Shown here: positions 1 through 12,478 of the stretch, in pieces
Numbering within the stretch: position 1 is the first letter of the stretch
How the letters are laid out: each line of letters opens with the position of its first letter
Assembly: GCF_000346465.2 (NCBI RefSeq)
Contig: NC_034016.1
Coordinates: 9,314,027 to 9,378,026 of the forward strand
Origin: Prunus persica
Taxonomy: Eukaryota > Streptophyta > Magnoliopsida > Rosales > Rosaceae
Length of the DNA: 64,000 bases
Direction: 5' to 3'
Position numbers and translations under genes: made by a program
The notes under the pieces: model-generated
Told to the model about the DNA's origin: nothing
What the model saw: the letters and a program-made list of their open reading frames with translations, nothing else
The model's database searches: none

Positions 1-520
1 GAGTCCCATTGATGTTTGAGACAAGAAGGCGGTTTGAAATTGCCAAACCAATCACTGTTATCACTCACAGGTCATGTGAGGACGACGGGTTTTTCTCGAA
101 TTTGATGTTTTTGTTGACACACCACGACGGTAATTAAATTCGTGCTATTTCAATAGCACGACTGTTCGTACTAACCGACGTGGTGTGTTAATAAATACGA
201 CATTTGAAGAGAAAACCATCGTCTGATAATGTGGGAGAGAGAAAACTGGGCGGTTTTTGTATTTATGAACTTATAATACAATGACGATTTATTTAATTAC
301 TGTCGTGTTAAGTTAATGACCACGTCGTATTAGCACATCCACGTTTCTATGGGCTAGCACGACGGTTATTTTGTTTTGCCGTCGTCTGAACTTTCATTTT
401 ATGTCTGTAGTTTACCTAACCATCGTTGTTTTCCTTGCAGTTTGTAATTCCCTCTAAACATGGTTTCGAAATCTCAAAGTAAGGAGGCTTAAGCGTCAAA
501 CGTTCAAGGCAAGGACATTG

Positions 521-811
521 TGTAATGACCCAAACCTAAAATTCATATTTAATTAGTAATTTATTATGAGGAAAGACAATTTTGCCATTGGAATAATTTA
601 TTAACGAAAAGTTGACTTTTCGACCAGAAAGGAATTTGACAATTCCACAAACACCGTTGTGTAGAGCACGACGAAACGAGTTCGTAGACACAAAGTGGAC
701 TTGAATCGGAGATTTAACGAAGAAAATACGGTTAAAATATCACGAGGGGCAAAATGATAATTTGGAAAAAACTCAGATTTTTAAACCTCATTTCTCTCTC
801 TTCCCTCAGTT

Positions 812-863
<52 letters not shown>

Positions 864-3133
864 GCTGTCCTCCTTCCCGTCGCCCTCCAAACTCCCATAC
901 CTGACGCCACCGGCCACCCCAAGCAGCAAGACCGGAGCCAAAATGACCGGCGCCACGCCACCACCACACCCCGCCCAGCCCGCTGCCAGCCGCCGCCGTT
1001 CAGCCGCCGAAAACTGTAAAAATCGAGCCGGTTTTGCACAGTTTTGCAACCGCTTGTTCTCCCTCAATTCTTCTCCAAATTTGTCGAGTAAGGTATGGAT
1101 TTCTACCTATTTTCCATGCTCTAGCTGATGGTTGGGTACGTTTGCATCGATTTTGACCGTAACTAGCTCGGTTTTCAAATTGGAATTCAGCCGGTATTCG
1201 GCCTCCGTGTTCGACCACTTCCGGTCAGTTTTTGGGGTAGGTCCAAGAACAAAAGTGGTTCCAAATATGGTGTTATACCTAGGGTAGGAGTTTGGAGCCG
1301 TGGTTTTGAGATTTTCTGGCGATGTGTAATCGCTTTGGACACCCAACGCTGCCGGCGTTGGCGGCGGCTTGTGCGCGAAGGTAGTGAAGTGGCACTGTAT
1401 CTTGATGTGATCCTTAGGTTGTCACGAGCACGTAGAAATTCGCGGATCTCAATTTGGATACCGTTTGAGCCTCGAACGGATTTTTCATATTGTGCGATTT
1501 CCGAGTTCAACACTGTTGAGCCGTTGGATCGTAATCAATTTCAGATATGTTACTCTAGATAATTTCAGAATCGTGTAGTATTTGACGGATTGTGAATCCG
1601 AGTCCCGGATACTCCGAAATCGCGAACCCTAGGGCTAGGGTTTAGAAATTATGCGATTGCACGATCGTGATCAATCCGACCGTTCGATCGAGACCAAACC
1701 CTCGAGACATGTGTCCTAGATATATTGGACCTTCTAGTGGCTTCCGGATCATATTGTGAGGTTACGGACCCGTGAGGTTCCGGGTTGATTTTTTGGGACT
1801 TTAACGCTTTTTGAGTCCTAAGATACTGCTAAACTGGAAGGAAAGATTTTATGAGCATAGGAATAACTTTAATTTTACACACATAATTTTAGGAGCTGGG
1901 GGTCAGGATTTTTAAATTAATACTATATTGTATTAATAGAATATTATGGTCATTGAATCAGGCACCCGGGCACCAGTTGACTCGCAGGAGGGACCTTCAA
2001 GAGGTCCAGCGAGCTCAGACTATCAGTGAGTGAACTCTTTGTTTTTATAAATGAATTTAATCAGTTCAATTACAGTTTTTGATCTTGAATAAGTTCTATT
2101 CAAGCTGTTATATGCTTTTAAATATTTTATTTTGCATGCTGCCGAGTGAAATCTCCTTTAAAGGATATAGGAAAAGAAATTCTAGTTAATTATCAGATGA
2201 ATGACAGCAGAATTTGAAAGGTTACAGAAATGTTATATTTTCCTAAATCATCTTGCACCCAGAGATTAAATGTTGCCTACGGATTATATTGGTTGCCTTC
2301 GGTTTAGTCAGCATACTTGACAGTTGCCCCACGAGTTCCTTGGTACTCGAACTTGTGTGGAGCGAGTAATGCGGATCAGGTGGACCACGGTCCCCTGAAT
2401 CCTGCGAGATGCGGCTCGGACTGACCTCGTGTCACTAAGACCTGCGAGTATGTGTCACCCATGGTGATGCAAGGAATTGACGGATATAAGGAATTGACGG
2501 AAATAAAGGGTACACCTAGGTGGTAGTTTTAAACTGTTTTCAAAAGTAATGTTGACCATGAATATGATTGGTTTATATACATGTATAATTATATACGTGC
2601 ATTGATTTTAGAAATAAAGAGAATAAGTTAGTTTGTATAATTGTTTTTACAGTGGGGTTAGTATGTTCATATGCTATTTTCTAAACTTTGTTTTGGGTCC
2701 ACTCACCCTTTTTGTTGTTTTGTGCCCCCAGGCAGTAGACGTGCACAGGAATCCACCACCGGGCCGTTTTCCATCTTCCGCGCCTTTCGTTTGATGTAGG
2801 ATTTTTGTTTTGTAAAAGGATTAACTCCTTTGTAAATTCTTAGTAGTTGCTCTAATGTTTTGCCATAGACTGAGAATTGAACTGTTGAAATGTATATATA
2901 GTACGTATGCTGGCAGTTGGTTGTACATATATATACTTGTTTGGCAGGCGAAAATATTTTGGTATTGAGCCAGTTACAACTCTGCCGGTTTTTCAGTAGA
3001 AGTCAACCTTGTTATTTTATCATGCTTTGCATAGAAGGGCAAATAGGTCATTCGTGCCCGACATCCGCTAGGTGTCGGACACACACAGGGTCCGACTCGG
3101 ATTCCAAAGTGGAATTTGGATCGGGTCCTGTCA
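521..3133 (+). mobile_element. Solo LTR, Tekay-like Ty3/gypsy family (+)
   Basis: A 2613-bp sequence starting TGTAATGACCC and ending GGGTCCTGTCA. It matches the 5' LTR at 23065-25613 along its length, with no internal region attached. It interrupts exon 1 of the CACTA-A gene: similarity to 55177 onward runs up to 520 and resumes after 3133. The flanking pentamers are CATTG and CGCTG (3 of 5 match), so the target-site duplication has decayed or the LTR arose by recombination between two different elements. A (CT)n run and many GC-rich stretches lie inside. Confidence 0.9.
815..860. repeat. (CT)23 microsatellite
   Basis: Uninterrupted CT dinucleotide run inside the solo LTR. The related inverted LTR has a (GA)n run at the corresponding place (8491-8524). 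The Tekay LTRs at 23340 and 30720 hold only a short CT stretch there, so the run expanded in this subfamily. Confidence 0.95.
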
Positions 3134-4433
3134 CGCTGTAGTTTCAAAGGCACAAATAGGTGAATCCAAATTTGTTCCGAGCAATCCCACAAAGAAGATG
3201 AGATTTACTTCATCTTCTGAGAAAGACCCAAGCTCTACGACATTTGATGAAGTGACGAAATAGACTCGCGGTATGAACATAATGAGCCGTGTTGTGAAGA
3301 GAAAAATCCAGAAGATTAAACCTGTGGTTGAGTACAATAAAAGTGGCAGACCACATGGCAAGGCTGCTATTGAGATGCAGAGTTACATTGGTGTTTTGGC
3401 ATGCACCAGAGTCCCTTTTGTGGACAAGAAATGGACTCAATTGCACAAGGATCTGAAGGAGCAGATTTGGGAAGCTGTTTAAATGGCTTATGCTGTTAGG
3501 GAAGGGGGCAAGAAGATTGTGCTGTCGTCTGTAGCCAAAAAATGGAAGGATTTTAAGTCTACCTTAACTAGGCAGTTTATCCTTCCATTCGCAAACGAGA
3601 AGGAGAAGTTAAAAGAGCCCCCTCAGCTTTATAACTTCATGAGAAATCTCACTGGGATGCCTTTGTAGTTTCAAGGTTATCCCAAGATTTTGAGGCTATG
3701 CATTCTGAGCAGTCACAGAGAAAGGAGAAATGCGAGTACAACCATAGGTTGTCTTGAAAAAGATACATTGGTTTAGAGGATCAATTGGAAGAAACCATGC
3801 CCGGTGAAGAGATCGATCGATCTCTGCTATGGAAGAAGGCAAGAGAAGATAAACAGGGAAACATCCCTGATCCAAAGGTTGCAGAGAAGGCAAAATTAAT
3901 CATAAGTCTCACTGATTCTATTCTAAACCTATAAAACAGAGGTTTAATTTTTCATTCAGACGTCGATCTTTTTATTAACCATCGTTATAAATGAAACCCC
4001 ACGACGGTTTTTATTTACCGCCTTTTAAAAAAGATATAACGTCAGTATTTTTATAAAACTGACGTCTGTATTAAATTACGACGACGGTTTTTTGTTTTTG
4101 TGTTAGGTTTTCAAAATTAAATTTTGAACTTTCTTCATATTCACACGCACACACACTCTCTCCCTCTCTATTTCTCTGCAATTGGTTTGTACACTATTTT
4201 TGGATCAATGAATATTTTGGTTGGGTTTTTATTTCTGATGTCAAATAAACGACGGTTATTTCATTGACCGACGTTTTAATATACATAAAACGATGGTAGT
4301 TTTGGACCGACGTATTAAATAATTTTCTGCGTCTATTTGTGAAATAAACCGTCGTCGTAACCTATTTACCACATCGGTTATTATTTTTATTAATTAATTT
4401 ATTTAATTAGTTTTACAATCTGTTCACTCACTA

Positions 4434-4438
<5 letters not shown>

Positions 4439-4469
<31 letters not shown>
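4439..4469. repeat. (CT)n microsatellite
   Basis: A CT run of about 15 units ending just before a splice acceptor (CACTTTTAG, 4470-4478) of the CACTA-A gene. It serves as, or extends, the intron's polypyrimidine tract. Confidence 0.9.
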
Positions 4470-4472
<3 letters not shown>

Positions 4473-6256
4473 TTTAGGATGATTTGAAAAAACAAGTCTC
4501 CAAGGGCACTCTGACTGTCTCTGGGAGCAATGATGTTTTGACCTTGGCTTTGGGAACCCCTGAGCATGGTTGGAGGGTCAGAGGTGTTGGAGCAAGGGTT
4601 TCCCCAACTCAATTCTTCAATATGCCGAGACAGCAAAGAGTAAAATTTGCTGACAAATTGAAGGAAAGTGTTATGGAAGCAGTGAGAGAGGAAACCAAAA
4701 AAGATGGAGGCCAGGGCAAAGCAAAGTGTTTTGGAGGCAATCAGAGCAGATAGGGAAATTTTGTTGAAACAATTCAGTCAACTAATTCACAACTTTGATC
4801 TCAACTTGCTCCGTAAAACTCTAACTACACCAATGACTCCAATTACTCCAATACCTCCAATTCCTCAATTGGAGCAAAGCCCAAAAAATCCAATGTCTGA
4901 CAAAGCAGGCTGCTCTGATGTCCAATTGGAGGAAGACAATCCCACGAATGATGTTGATGCTGATGCTGTTGAAAACCGTCAAGATGAAACAGTAAAATCT
5001 CTAACATTTGATTTTTTTTCTTCAGATTTTTAAATTTTAAATAGACGTCGGGTTTAAATTTATCATCCGTCGTCTATTTTAACCTAGATGACTTTCTATT
5101 GTGTAGCGACGTTATAACCTTTACACCACGACGGTTATGTATTTACCGTCGTCTATAACATTTACCCCTTCAGTATGTTCTAGAAAACGTCGTTGATATT
5201 ATATACCACGTCGGTTTTGTTTATTTATTGGAGTCGTCTATTTTACTTCATGTACAAACCAACTTTATTTCTTTATTTATATTTCTTGTTACAGGATCTC
5301 TCAAAGCTTGACATGCCAACTCCTCTGTTAGCCCTATGCCCATATGTCAAGACCAAGTTGAAGCCTGCTAACGAGACCATTACAATTCACATGCCAGAGG
5401 AAATTTTTGGCACTGAGCATGATACTTGGCTCTTGTGTGAAGACGTTTTACAGTTTGCTTCCATGGTTGAGATTGGATCTACAGTGATTACAGTATACAT
5501 GAGGTAATTCTAGAAATCCAATTTTGTTTTTTTTTTTTTTCACATTTCCTTTCTTTTAAATTCAAATATAATTTAATTGAATTTCATATATTTAATTAGG
5601 TACCTATTTGACTATTTAAAAATGGCAAATATGGTAAACCTTGTTGGCCTCGTGGACCCTGGACAAGTCAACTCTCAATCTAGAACGTTATCTCACCGTT
5701 CAAAATATATCTCAGACCGCCTAAAAAATGCAGATGGGGATCAATTTTACTTGCTGCCTTATAATCCAGGGTTAGTCCCCTTCTATATGGATCATTTTAT
5801 GTAGGGGTCATTGGGTGTTAATAATTGTGAGACCAACTAAGGAGACTGTCCATTACATGGATTCATTGCCAAACAGCTCTGTTGACGAGGACATAAGAAA
5901 TATAGTGAATACGTAAGTTTATTTATAAAAGTCTAAGATTTTTTATTTCTGCATTTGAATGATACAACGGCTTTTTCAAATACCGACATTGTAGTAAAAA
6001 CAAGACGACGGTATATTATAACCGACATTTGAAATCATTTACAACGTCAGTATTTTCTTGAAACCGTCGTCTTCATTGAAAAACCACGTCGTTTGTGTTT
6101 TTCATTTTAGGACGTTTTAATTTTTCCTGTTCAACTTTCATTTAAAAACAACTTTGGTTATACGTCGTTTTTCTTCGTCACCGACGTTAGAATGATACAC
6201 AACAACGGTTAATGTTTTTTTATGCTGATTTTTAGTTTTGTCATTAACACTTTTTG

Positions 6257-8488
6257 TGACAGGACCCGATCCAAATTCCACTTTGGAATCCGAGCCGGAC
6301 CCTGTGCGTGTCCGACACCTGGCGAATGTCGGGCACAAATGACCTATTTGCCCTTTTATACAGAACATGATAAAATAACAAGGTTGACGTCTACCGAAAA
6401 TCGGCAGAGTTTCCCTTGTAACTGGCTCAATACCAACACATTTAAACCTGCCAAACAAGTATATATATATATATATACAACCAACTGCCAGCATACGTAT
6501 ATATACATGTCAACAGTTCAATTCTCAGTCTAGGGCAAAACATCAGAGCAACTGCTAAGAATTTACAAAGGAGTTAATCCTTTTACAAAACAAAAATCCT
6601 ACATCAAAGAAAAGGCGCGGAAGATGGAAAACGGCCCTGTGGTGGATTCCTGTGCACGTCTACTGCCTGGGGGCGCAAAACAACAAAAAGGGTGAGTGGA
6701 CCCAAAACAAAATTTAGAAAATAATATATGAACATACTAATCCCACTGTAAAAACAGTTATACAAACTAACTTATTCTCTTTATTTCTGAAATCAATGCA
6801 CGTATATAATTATACAGGTATATAAACCAATTCCTTATATCCGTCAATTCCTTATATCCGTTAATTCCTTGCATCACCATGGGTAACACATATTCGCAGG
6901 TCTCAGTAACATGAGGTCAATCCGAGCCTCAACTCGCAGGATTCAGGGGACCGTAGTCCACCTTTATCCGCATTACTCGCTCCACACGAGTTCGAGTACC
7001 AAGGAACTCGTGGGGCAACTGTCAAGCATGCTGACTAAACCGAAGGCAACCAATATAATCCGGAGGCAACATTTAATAGCTGGGTACAAGGTGGTTTAAA
7101 AAAATATAAAGTTTCTGAAGCAAAGCTGTTGAATACTTAACTTTCTGTAACCTTTAAAATGTTGCTGCCATTTATCTGATAATTAATGAGAATATCTTTT
7201 CATATATTCTTTAAAAGAGATTTCACTCGGCAACGTGCAAAATAACATATTTAAAAACATGTAACAGCTTATTACTGAAATTGAACTGTTTAAATTCATT
7301 TATAAAAACAAAGAGTCCACTCACTGGTAGTCCGAGCTCGCTGGACCTCTTGAAGGTCCCTCCTGCGGGTCAACTGGTACCCAAGTGCCTGATTCAAGGA
7401 CCATAATATTCTATTAATACAATATAGTATTAACTTAAAAACCCTGACCCCCGGCTCCTAAAAGTACGTGAGTCAACTTAAAGTTATCCATATGCCCATA
7501 AAAGCTTTCCTTCCAGTTTAGCAGTATCTTGGGATTCAAAAAGCGCTAAAGTCTAAAAAGTCAATCTGGGACCCTGCGGGTCTCTGACCTCCCAATATGA
7601 TCCGGAAGCCGCTAGAATGTCCAATATGTCTAGGATACATGTCCAGAGGGTATTGGTGTCGATCGGACAGTCGGATTGATCACGATCGTGTAATCGCATA
7701 ATTTCTAAACCCTAGCCCTAGGGTTCGCGTTTTCGGAGTATCCGGGACTCCGATTCACAATTCGTCGAATCCTACACGATTCTGAAATTATCTAGAGTAA
7801 CATATCTGAAAAAGATTACGATCCAACGGCTCAACTGTATTAAACCCAGAAATCGCACAATATGGAAAATCTGTTCGAGGCTCAAATGGTATCCAAATTG
7901 AGATCCGCGAATTTCTACGCGCTCGTGACAACCTAAGGATCGTATGAAGACACAGTGCCACTACACTACCCTCGCCCACGCACCGCCGCATGCGCTGGCA
8001 GCGATGAGTGTCCAAAGCGATTACGCATCGCAGGAAAATCTCAAAACCACGGCTCCAAACTCCTACCCTAAGTATAACACCATATTTGGAACCATTTTTA
8101 TTCTTGAACCTACCCCAAAAACTGACCGGAAGTGGCCGAACACGGAGGTCGAAAACCGGCCAAATTTCAATTTGAAAACCGAGCTAGTTACGGTCAAAAT
8201 CGATGCAAACCTACCCAACCATCAGCTAGAGCATGGAAAATAGATAGAAATCCATGCCTTACTCGACAAATTTGGAGCAGAATTGAAGGAGAACGAACAG
8301 TTTGAAGTTTCAGGAAAAACCACTGGATTTCTGCAAATTCCGGCGACTGGAGTTGCTGACCGCGACGGGGAGTGGTCAGGGCTTGAAGACGGAACCGAGC
8401 TGGTCCTTTTGGCACCGACGGCAGGGGCAGGGGTGGTCGGTGGCGGGAGTTCTGGCGATTGGAAGATGACGGCTGGAGCAATGTCGAC

Positions 8489-8528
<40 letters not shown>

Positions 8529-8804
8529 ACGAGAGAGATTAGGTTTTAACATGATTTTGTCAGATTATCATTTTGCCCCTCATGATATTTTAATCGTATT
8601 TTCTTCGTTAATGCTCCGATTCGAGCCCACTTCATGTCTATGAAATCATTTCGTCATGCTCTACGCAACGATGTATGTGAAATAGTCAAATTCCATTTCG
8701 GTCAAAAAGTCAACTTTTCATTAAGAAATTATTCCAAGGGCAAAATTGTCTTTCCTCATAATAAATTACTAATTAAATATGAATTTTGAGTTTGGGTCAT
8801 TACA
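6257..8804 (-). mobile_element. Solo LTR, Tekay-like family (-), with TSD
   Basis: A 2548-bp LTR in reverse orientation: it begins TGACAGGACCCGATCC and ends GGGTCATTACA, the reverse complement of the Tekay LTR ends. It is flanked by a perfect 5-bp duplication TTTTG (6252-6256 and 8805-8809). This is the classic product of insertion followed by unequal recombination between the two LTRs of one element. It sits in an intron of the CACTA-A Ulp1 gene. Confidence 0.95.
8491..8524. repeat. (GA)n microsatellite
   Basis: A GA run inside the inverted solo LTR, equivalent to the (CT)n run of the LTR at 521-3133. Confidence 0.95.
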
Positions 8805-9171
8805 TTTTGTTTTCTTGAAACAGTTAAATGAAAATGTATAACTCTCACACAAGAAAACAATCATCACGTAAATCACCCATATGGAAAAATCTACAAGGCA
8901 CTCCTAGCCAACCAACAAATGTAGAGTGTGGCTATTACGTGATGCATTTCATGAGAGAAGAAGATAAAATTTAAGATATAATTTCTTTATTTAATACCAC
9001 GACGTTTTCTTTCAAAACCGTCGTTTTATTACTTGTAACACGTCGATTTTTGTTCTTTATTTGCAGTTTGAAAAGAAAAATGAACCAGTTGTCTATACTC
9101 AAGAACATATTGACGAAGTCAGGCTGGAATGGGCAGAATTCATGAACAAGCAATTACAGAACAATATATAA

Positions 9172-11903
9172 GTGATAATGTATATATTTATTTTTAAAAT
9201 GTTTAGGTTTATTTTAATTTTTTGATAATGTATATAAACATATTTTTGGTAATTAACTAAACATTCATCAAAAAAATCAAATGAAATATATTTTTGTTTC
9301 TAGTGTTTTTTTTGTGAAAAATATTTATGTCGTGGAATGAAATAAAATGAAAATAAATCTTAATAATTTAAATTAATTCCGAAAAACCGACGTCTCATTC
9401 TAATTTATTTGTCTCATATATAAAAAAAAAACCGCCGTCTTACTATAACGGTAAGAAAACATCGACGACATTTCTCAAAAACGTCATTTAAGATTAATAT
9501 ACACGTCGGTTAAATTATAAAACCGAAATCTACGAAAATAGTTGTAGAGACATACAACGTTCGTTATAGGTTAAAATATGACGTTGCATTTATAAACAAC
9601 GTCGTTATCAACATAATACTCGACGGTGTAAATTATACGCACGGCGGTTATTGAGAAAAGGTTGACGTTGTAACTCCCTAACCCCGGTGGTGATACATTG
9701 CGACATATAATGATATCTAGGACGACGTCGTGTGTTATTTAACGTTGTTGTAAACTGATGCAACGTCGGTTACTGACTTTTATATTTTTTTCCTAATATT
9801 CATAATAATTTCAAAACAAATTCCATAAAATAAACTAACAACTACTATGCACTCATTGAAAATTTTTATGTCCTATAAATCTTTAAAAAATTTAATGTTA
9901 AAAATATTTTTATTTGTATTTAATTACAAATATTCATAATGAAAATAAATCATAAAAATTTAAATTGTTCTAAAAAAACCGACGTCTTGTTTTTATTTAC
10001 ACATCTCATATATATAGAAAACCGCCGTCTTATATAGTGGGAAAGAAAACATCGACTGCATATCTCAAAAACGTCATTTAAGGTTAATATACATGTCAGT
10101 TAATTTATAAAACTGTAATCTACGAAAATAGTTGTAGAGACATACAACGTCTGTTTCAGGTTAAATATGACGTTGTATTTATAAACAACGACGTTTATTT
10201 ACAAATAATCGACAGTGTAAACTATACCCACGTCGGTTATTGAAATACGATTGACATTGTAACTTTCTAACCGTGTTGGTGATTACATTGCGACGTCTAA
10301 TGCTTTCTAGGACGACGTTATGTTTTATTTAACGTCGTTGTAAAATGATGCAACGTCAGTTATCTATATTTGTCATTTAATTTTTTTTATGACTTTTTTA
10401 TTTTATTCCAAATATTCATAATAATTTCAAACCAATTTCATAAAATAAACTGACAACTACTATGCACTCATTGAAAATTTTATCTCCCCTAAATCTTTAT
10501 AAAATATTTTTATTTCTATTTAATTACTAATATTCATAATATATTCAAAAAAAATCCGAAAAATAAACCGACAAATTCTATGCACTCATGGAGACAATAT
10601 CTATCCCCTTCAAGCCTGAAAATTTAATTTTTGATTTCAAAATTACAAGTAATAACAAAAGTGAAAAAGATTTAGAGATAAAGCACAATAGTCATTATAC
10701 TTTCCATAACATAACCCTAAGGTTATGTGATCCATTGGTGGTCATAAAATTGAAAATTCTTCAATATAGATTTTAGCCTACTAATATAGAAGGCATTGTT
10801 GTAAGGAGTCTGTAGCAATTTTCGGTTCATTTTTCTCATACTTCTGTATTTTTTATATAATTTTTGAAAAATTTAGGGTTTAGGGTTTAGGGTTTTGGTT
10901 TTATTGAATCGACGCCGGTTTGCTTTCGCTCTTTTTGGTCAATACTCGCATTCGAATCCCAGGAAACGCACACCAAAGCTAATTATGTAATATTTTAGAC
11001 GTCGATTTTTGTATGAGCGACGTCAAAACGTTATAGAACGGCGTAATTGTAACATAACCATCGTTGTAAATTTGAAATTAAACGACTATTGTGTTGTATT
11101 TACTGTCGTCTTTAATAAATGCGATTCTTTGAAATTTTTTACCGGGATTTAAAATTTTCATAATTTCCCTTTAACTCTAAAGTATTTTATTCTCTCTCTT
11201 CAACGTAAATTTGTCTTAAAGTTTTTGCTCTCTCTCAAAGCATTGGGTATATTCTTTGAGCTCTCTCAAGCATTTGATATTTTCTCTTGGCTCTCTCTCA
11301 ATATCCATGTAAGTACATTCTCTCAGCTCTCTCTCAATATTTTCTTATTAGTTTGTATATATTTTCTCAGCACTCTCTTAGTTTGTATATTCTCTTAGAT
11401 CTCTCTAAATATTCTGTTAGTTTGTATATTCTCTCAGCTTTAGTTCTTTTATGTTTTGGGAGCTATGGGTTCTTGATTGGGAGCTATATGTTGGTTTTTT
11501 TATGTTTTGATGTTTGCATTCTGTTAAGGGTTCTTTGAAATGGAATGGGGATGGAATAATTAGGCTTTGGTTTTTTGTAAACCACGACGACGGTTGGTTC
11601 CCACCAAACCAATCGTCGTCTACATGTTTATTATACGTCGGTTTTTATTTACTACCACCATTGTTGTTGCGACCATAACCCAGACTTGTTCTTCAAAAAG
11701 AAAACAAATATATTGTTATTTGCTTAAAGACGATGGTAAATATACAGGCCATCGTCTTAATCTATGTTATGCGACGATTATTTTGTAAAAACTGTCGTCT
11801 GATTATTGTGGAATATTTTTTTTTCCTTTTTTCCCACTCTGTTCTCTTCTCTGTCAATATAGTAGTCTTTCATTGCTGGTCTTTTCACTTTATTATATGT
11901 ACC
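9172..11903. repeat. Motif-rich spacer of CACTA-A, with ~592-bp duplication
   Basis: No credible gene. AT-rich DNA scattered with ACGACG, CGTCGT and ACGTCGGTT motifs in both orientations. The block starting near 9387 is repeated imperfectly from 9979, a period of about 592 bp, including the phrases AGTTGTAGAGACATACAACG and CTATGCACTCATTGAAAATT; a third partial copy of the latter lies near 10575. From about 11160 a CT-rich leader with GTAAGTAC (about 11309) resembles the untranslated leader of the TNP2 gene at 59130-59220, so this was once the promoter side of the lost transposase gene. Confidence 0.7.
10872..10892 (+). repeat. Three telomere-type TTTAGGG repeats
   Basis: Three tandem copies of the plant telomere heptamer inside CACTA-A. 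A degenerate TTTAGGG-like stretch lies at the equivalent place in CACTA-B (58535-58572), so it is ancestral to the element rather than a chromosome-end remnant. Telo-box motifs are known in plant promoters; that role here is only inference. Confidence 0.85.
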
Positions 11904-12478
11904 ACTTGATAGCATATCTAATACTTGTTAATAAGCCATCTCTTTTCTAAATAAAAAAAAATAAAAAAAAGGTCATCTCTATTTTTTATTTTTAATAGTT
12001 ATGTCATCTACATGTTGTAGTGTTAAATAGATGGGTAACATATCTTTTTATATATTCCTTTTTAAAATAATTCAAGTTCAAAAGGTTTACGCCTCAACGT
12101 CTCAAGGCTTATGCCTCACTTTAAGGGACCAAAAATGCCTACCCTCTATACCTCGCCTTTCAAAATATTGTCACTTTAGACTTAAAAAACTCCAAGCATA
12201 GCCAAACAAATTAAAAGCAAGTTGATGAGATCTCTTTAGATATTTGAGAATAGGAGATATTCTCTCCCACTTTAGATATTAAAAGCAAGTTCATTGAAGA
12301 TTTGTTTGTAATGTTATTTTTTCTATGATTTATGAATGACATTAGTATTGTTTAAATTCAAGGGTATTTGATATTGTCTAAATAATTTTATGGAGCTTTT
12401 AGCCTTTTAAATTTTTTCATATTGAGCTTTTAGCCTTTTAAAATTTTCCATTTCCGAAAAAATTCATAGATCTGCCAC
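11904..12478. other. Unassigned AT-rich spacer
   Basis: AT-rich DNA between CACTA-A and the first Tat element. No reading frame, RNA gene or clear repeat boundary recognised. It contains a stretch with repeated GCCTCA phrases (about 12090-12160) and two copies of GAGCTTTTAGCCTTTTAAA (about 12393 and 12424), a short direct duplication. Confidence 0.5.

Larger units (their letters stand above)
460..9171 (+). pseudogene. Broken Tnp1-like/Ulp1 gene of CACTA-A
   Basis: Remnant of the accessory CACTA gene. Exon 1 starts at ATG 460, stops after 10 codons, is split by the LTR at 521-3133 and resumes at 3134-3901 with further in-frame stops (about 3260, 3479 and 3666). Its donor reads AT where CACTA-B (55987) has GT. 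A second part (about 4479-5030) carries LTLALGTPEH and VRGVG, a signature of the plant Transposase_24 (PF03004) family, with a frameshift near 4703. Exons near 5295-5505 and 5600-5770 precede the Ulp1 (C48 protease) part: the HW and MDSLP segment at 5805-5912, the ECGYYV cysteine segment at 8824-8973 and a last exon at 9067-9171. The solo LTR at 6257-8804 lies in the intron between the His/Asp and Cys exons. Not functional, but it shows what is missing from the CACTA-B gap. Confidence 0.8.
1..11903 (+). mobile_element. CACTA-A: decayed CACTA (En/Spm) element, left end outside window
   Basis: A partial CACTA-superfamily DNA transposon of the same family as the element at 52218-64000. Seen: the same gene order (Tnp1-like exon, Transposase_24 C-terminal part, Ulp1 protease exons, then a long spacer rich in ACGACGG/CCGTCGT motifs). 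The match continues to the region just before the transposase start: 11870-11903 resembles 60070-60100. After about 11903 the similarity stops and no TNP2 transposase follows, so the element is non-autonomous or truncated. Its terminal inverted repeat is not in the window. Two solo LTRs (521-3133 and 6257-8804) are inserted in it. The right boundary is an estimate from loss of similarity. Confidence 0.75.

Noticed and set aside
732..1067. ORFs with Arg-Glu or Ser-Leu dipeptide repeats around 732-1128
   Set aside because: They are translations of the (CT)n microsatellite in a solo LTR, with no conserved protein.
10588..10776. A 62-codon ORF in CACTA-A
   Set aside because: AT-rich spacer, no recognisable domain, no equivalent frame in CACTA-B.
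10872..10892. Interstitial telomere or chromosome-fusion scar
   Set aside because: Only three units, and the second CACTA element has a decayed version at the same place, so it belongs to the transposon.
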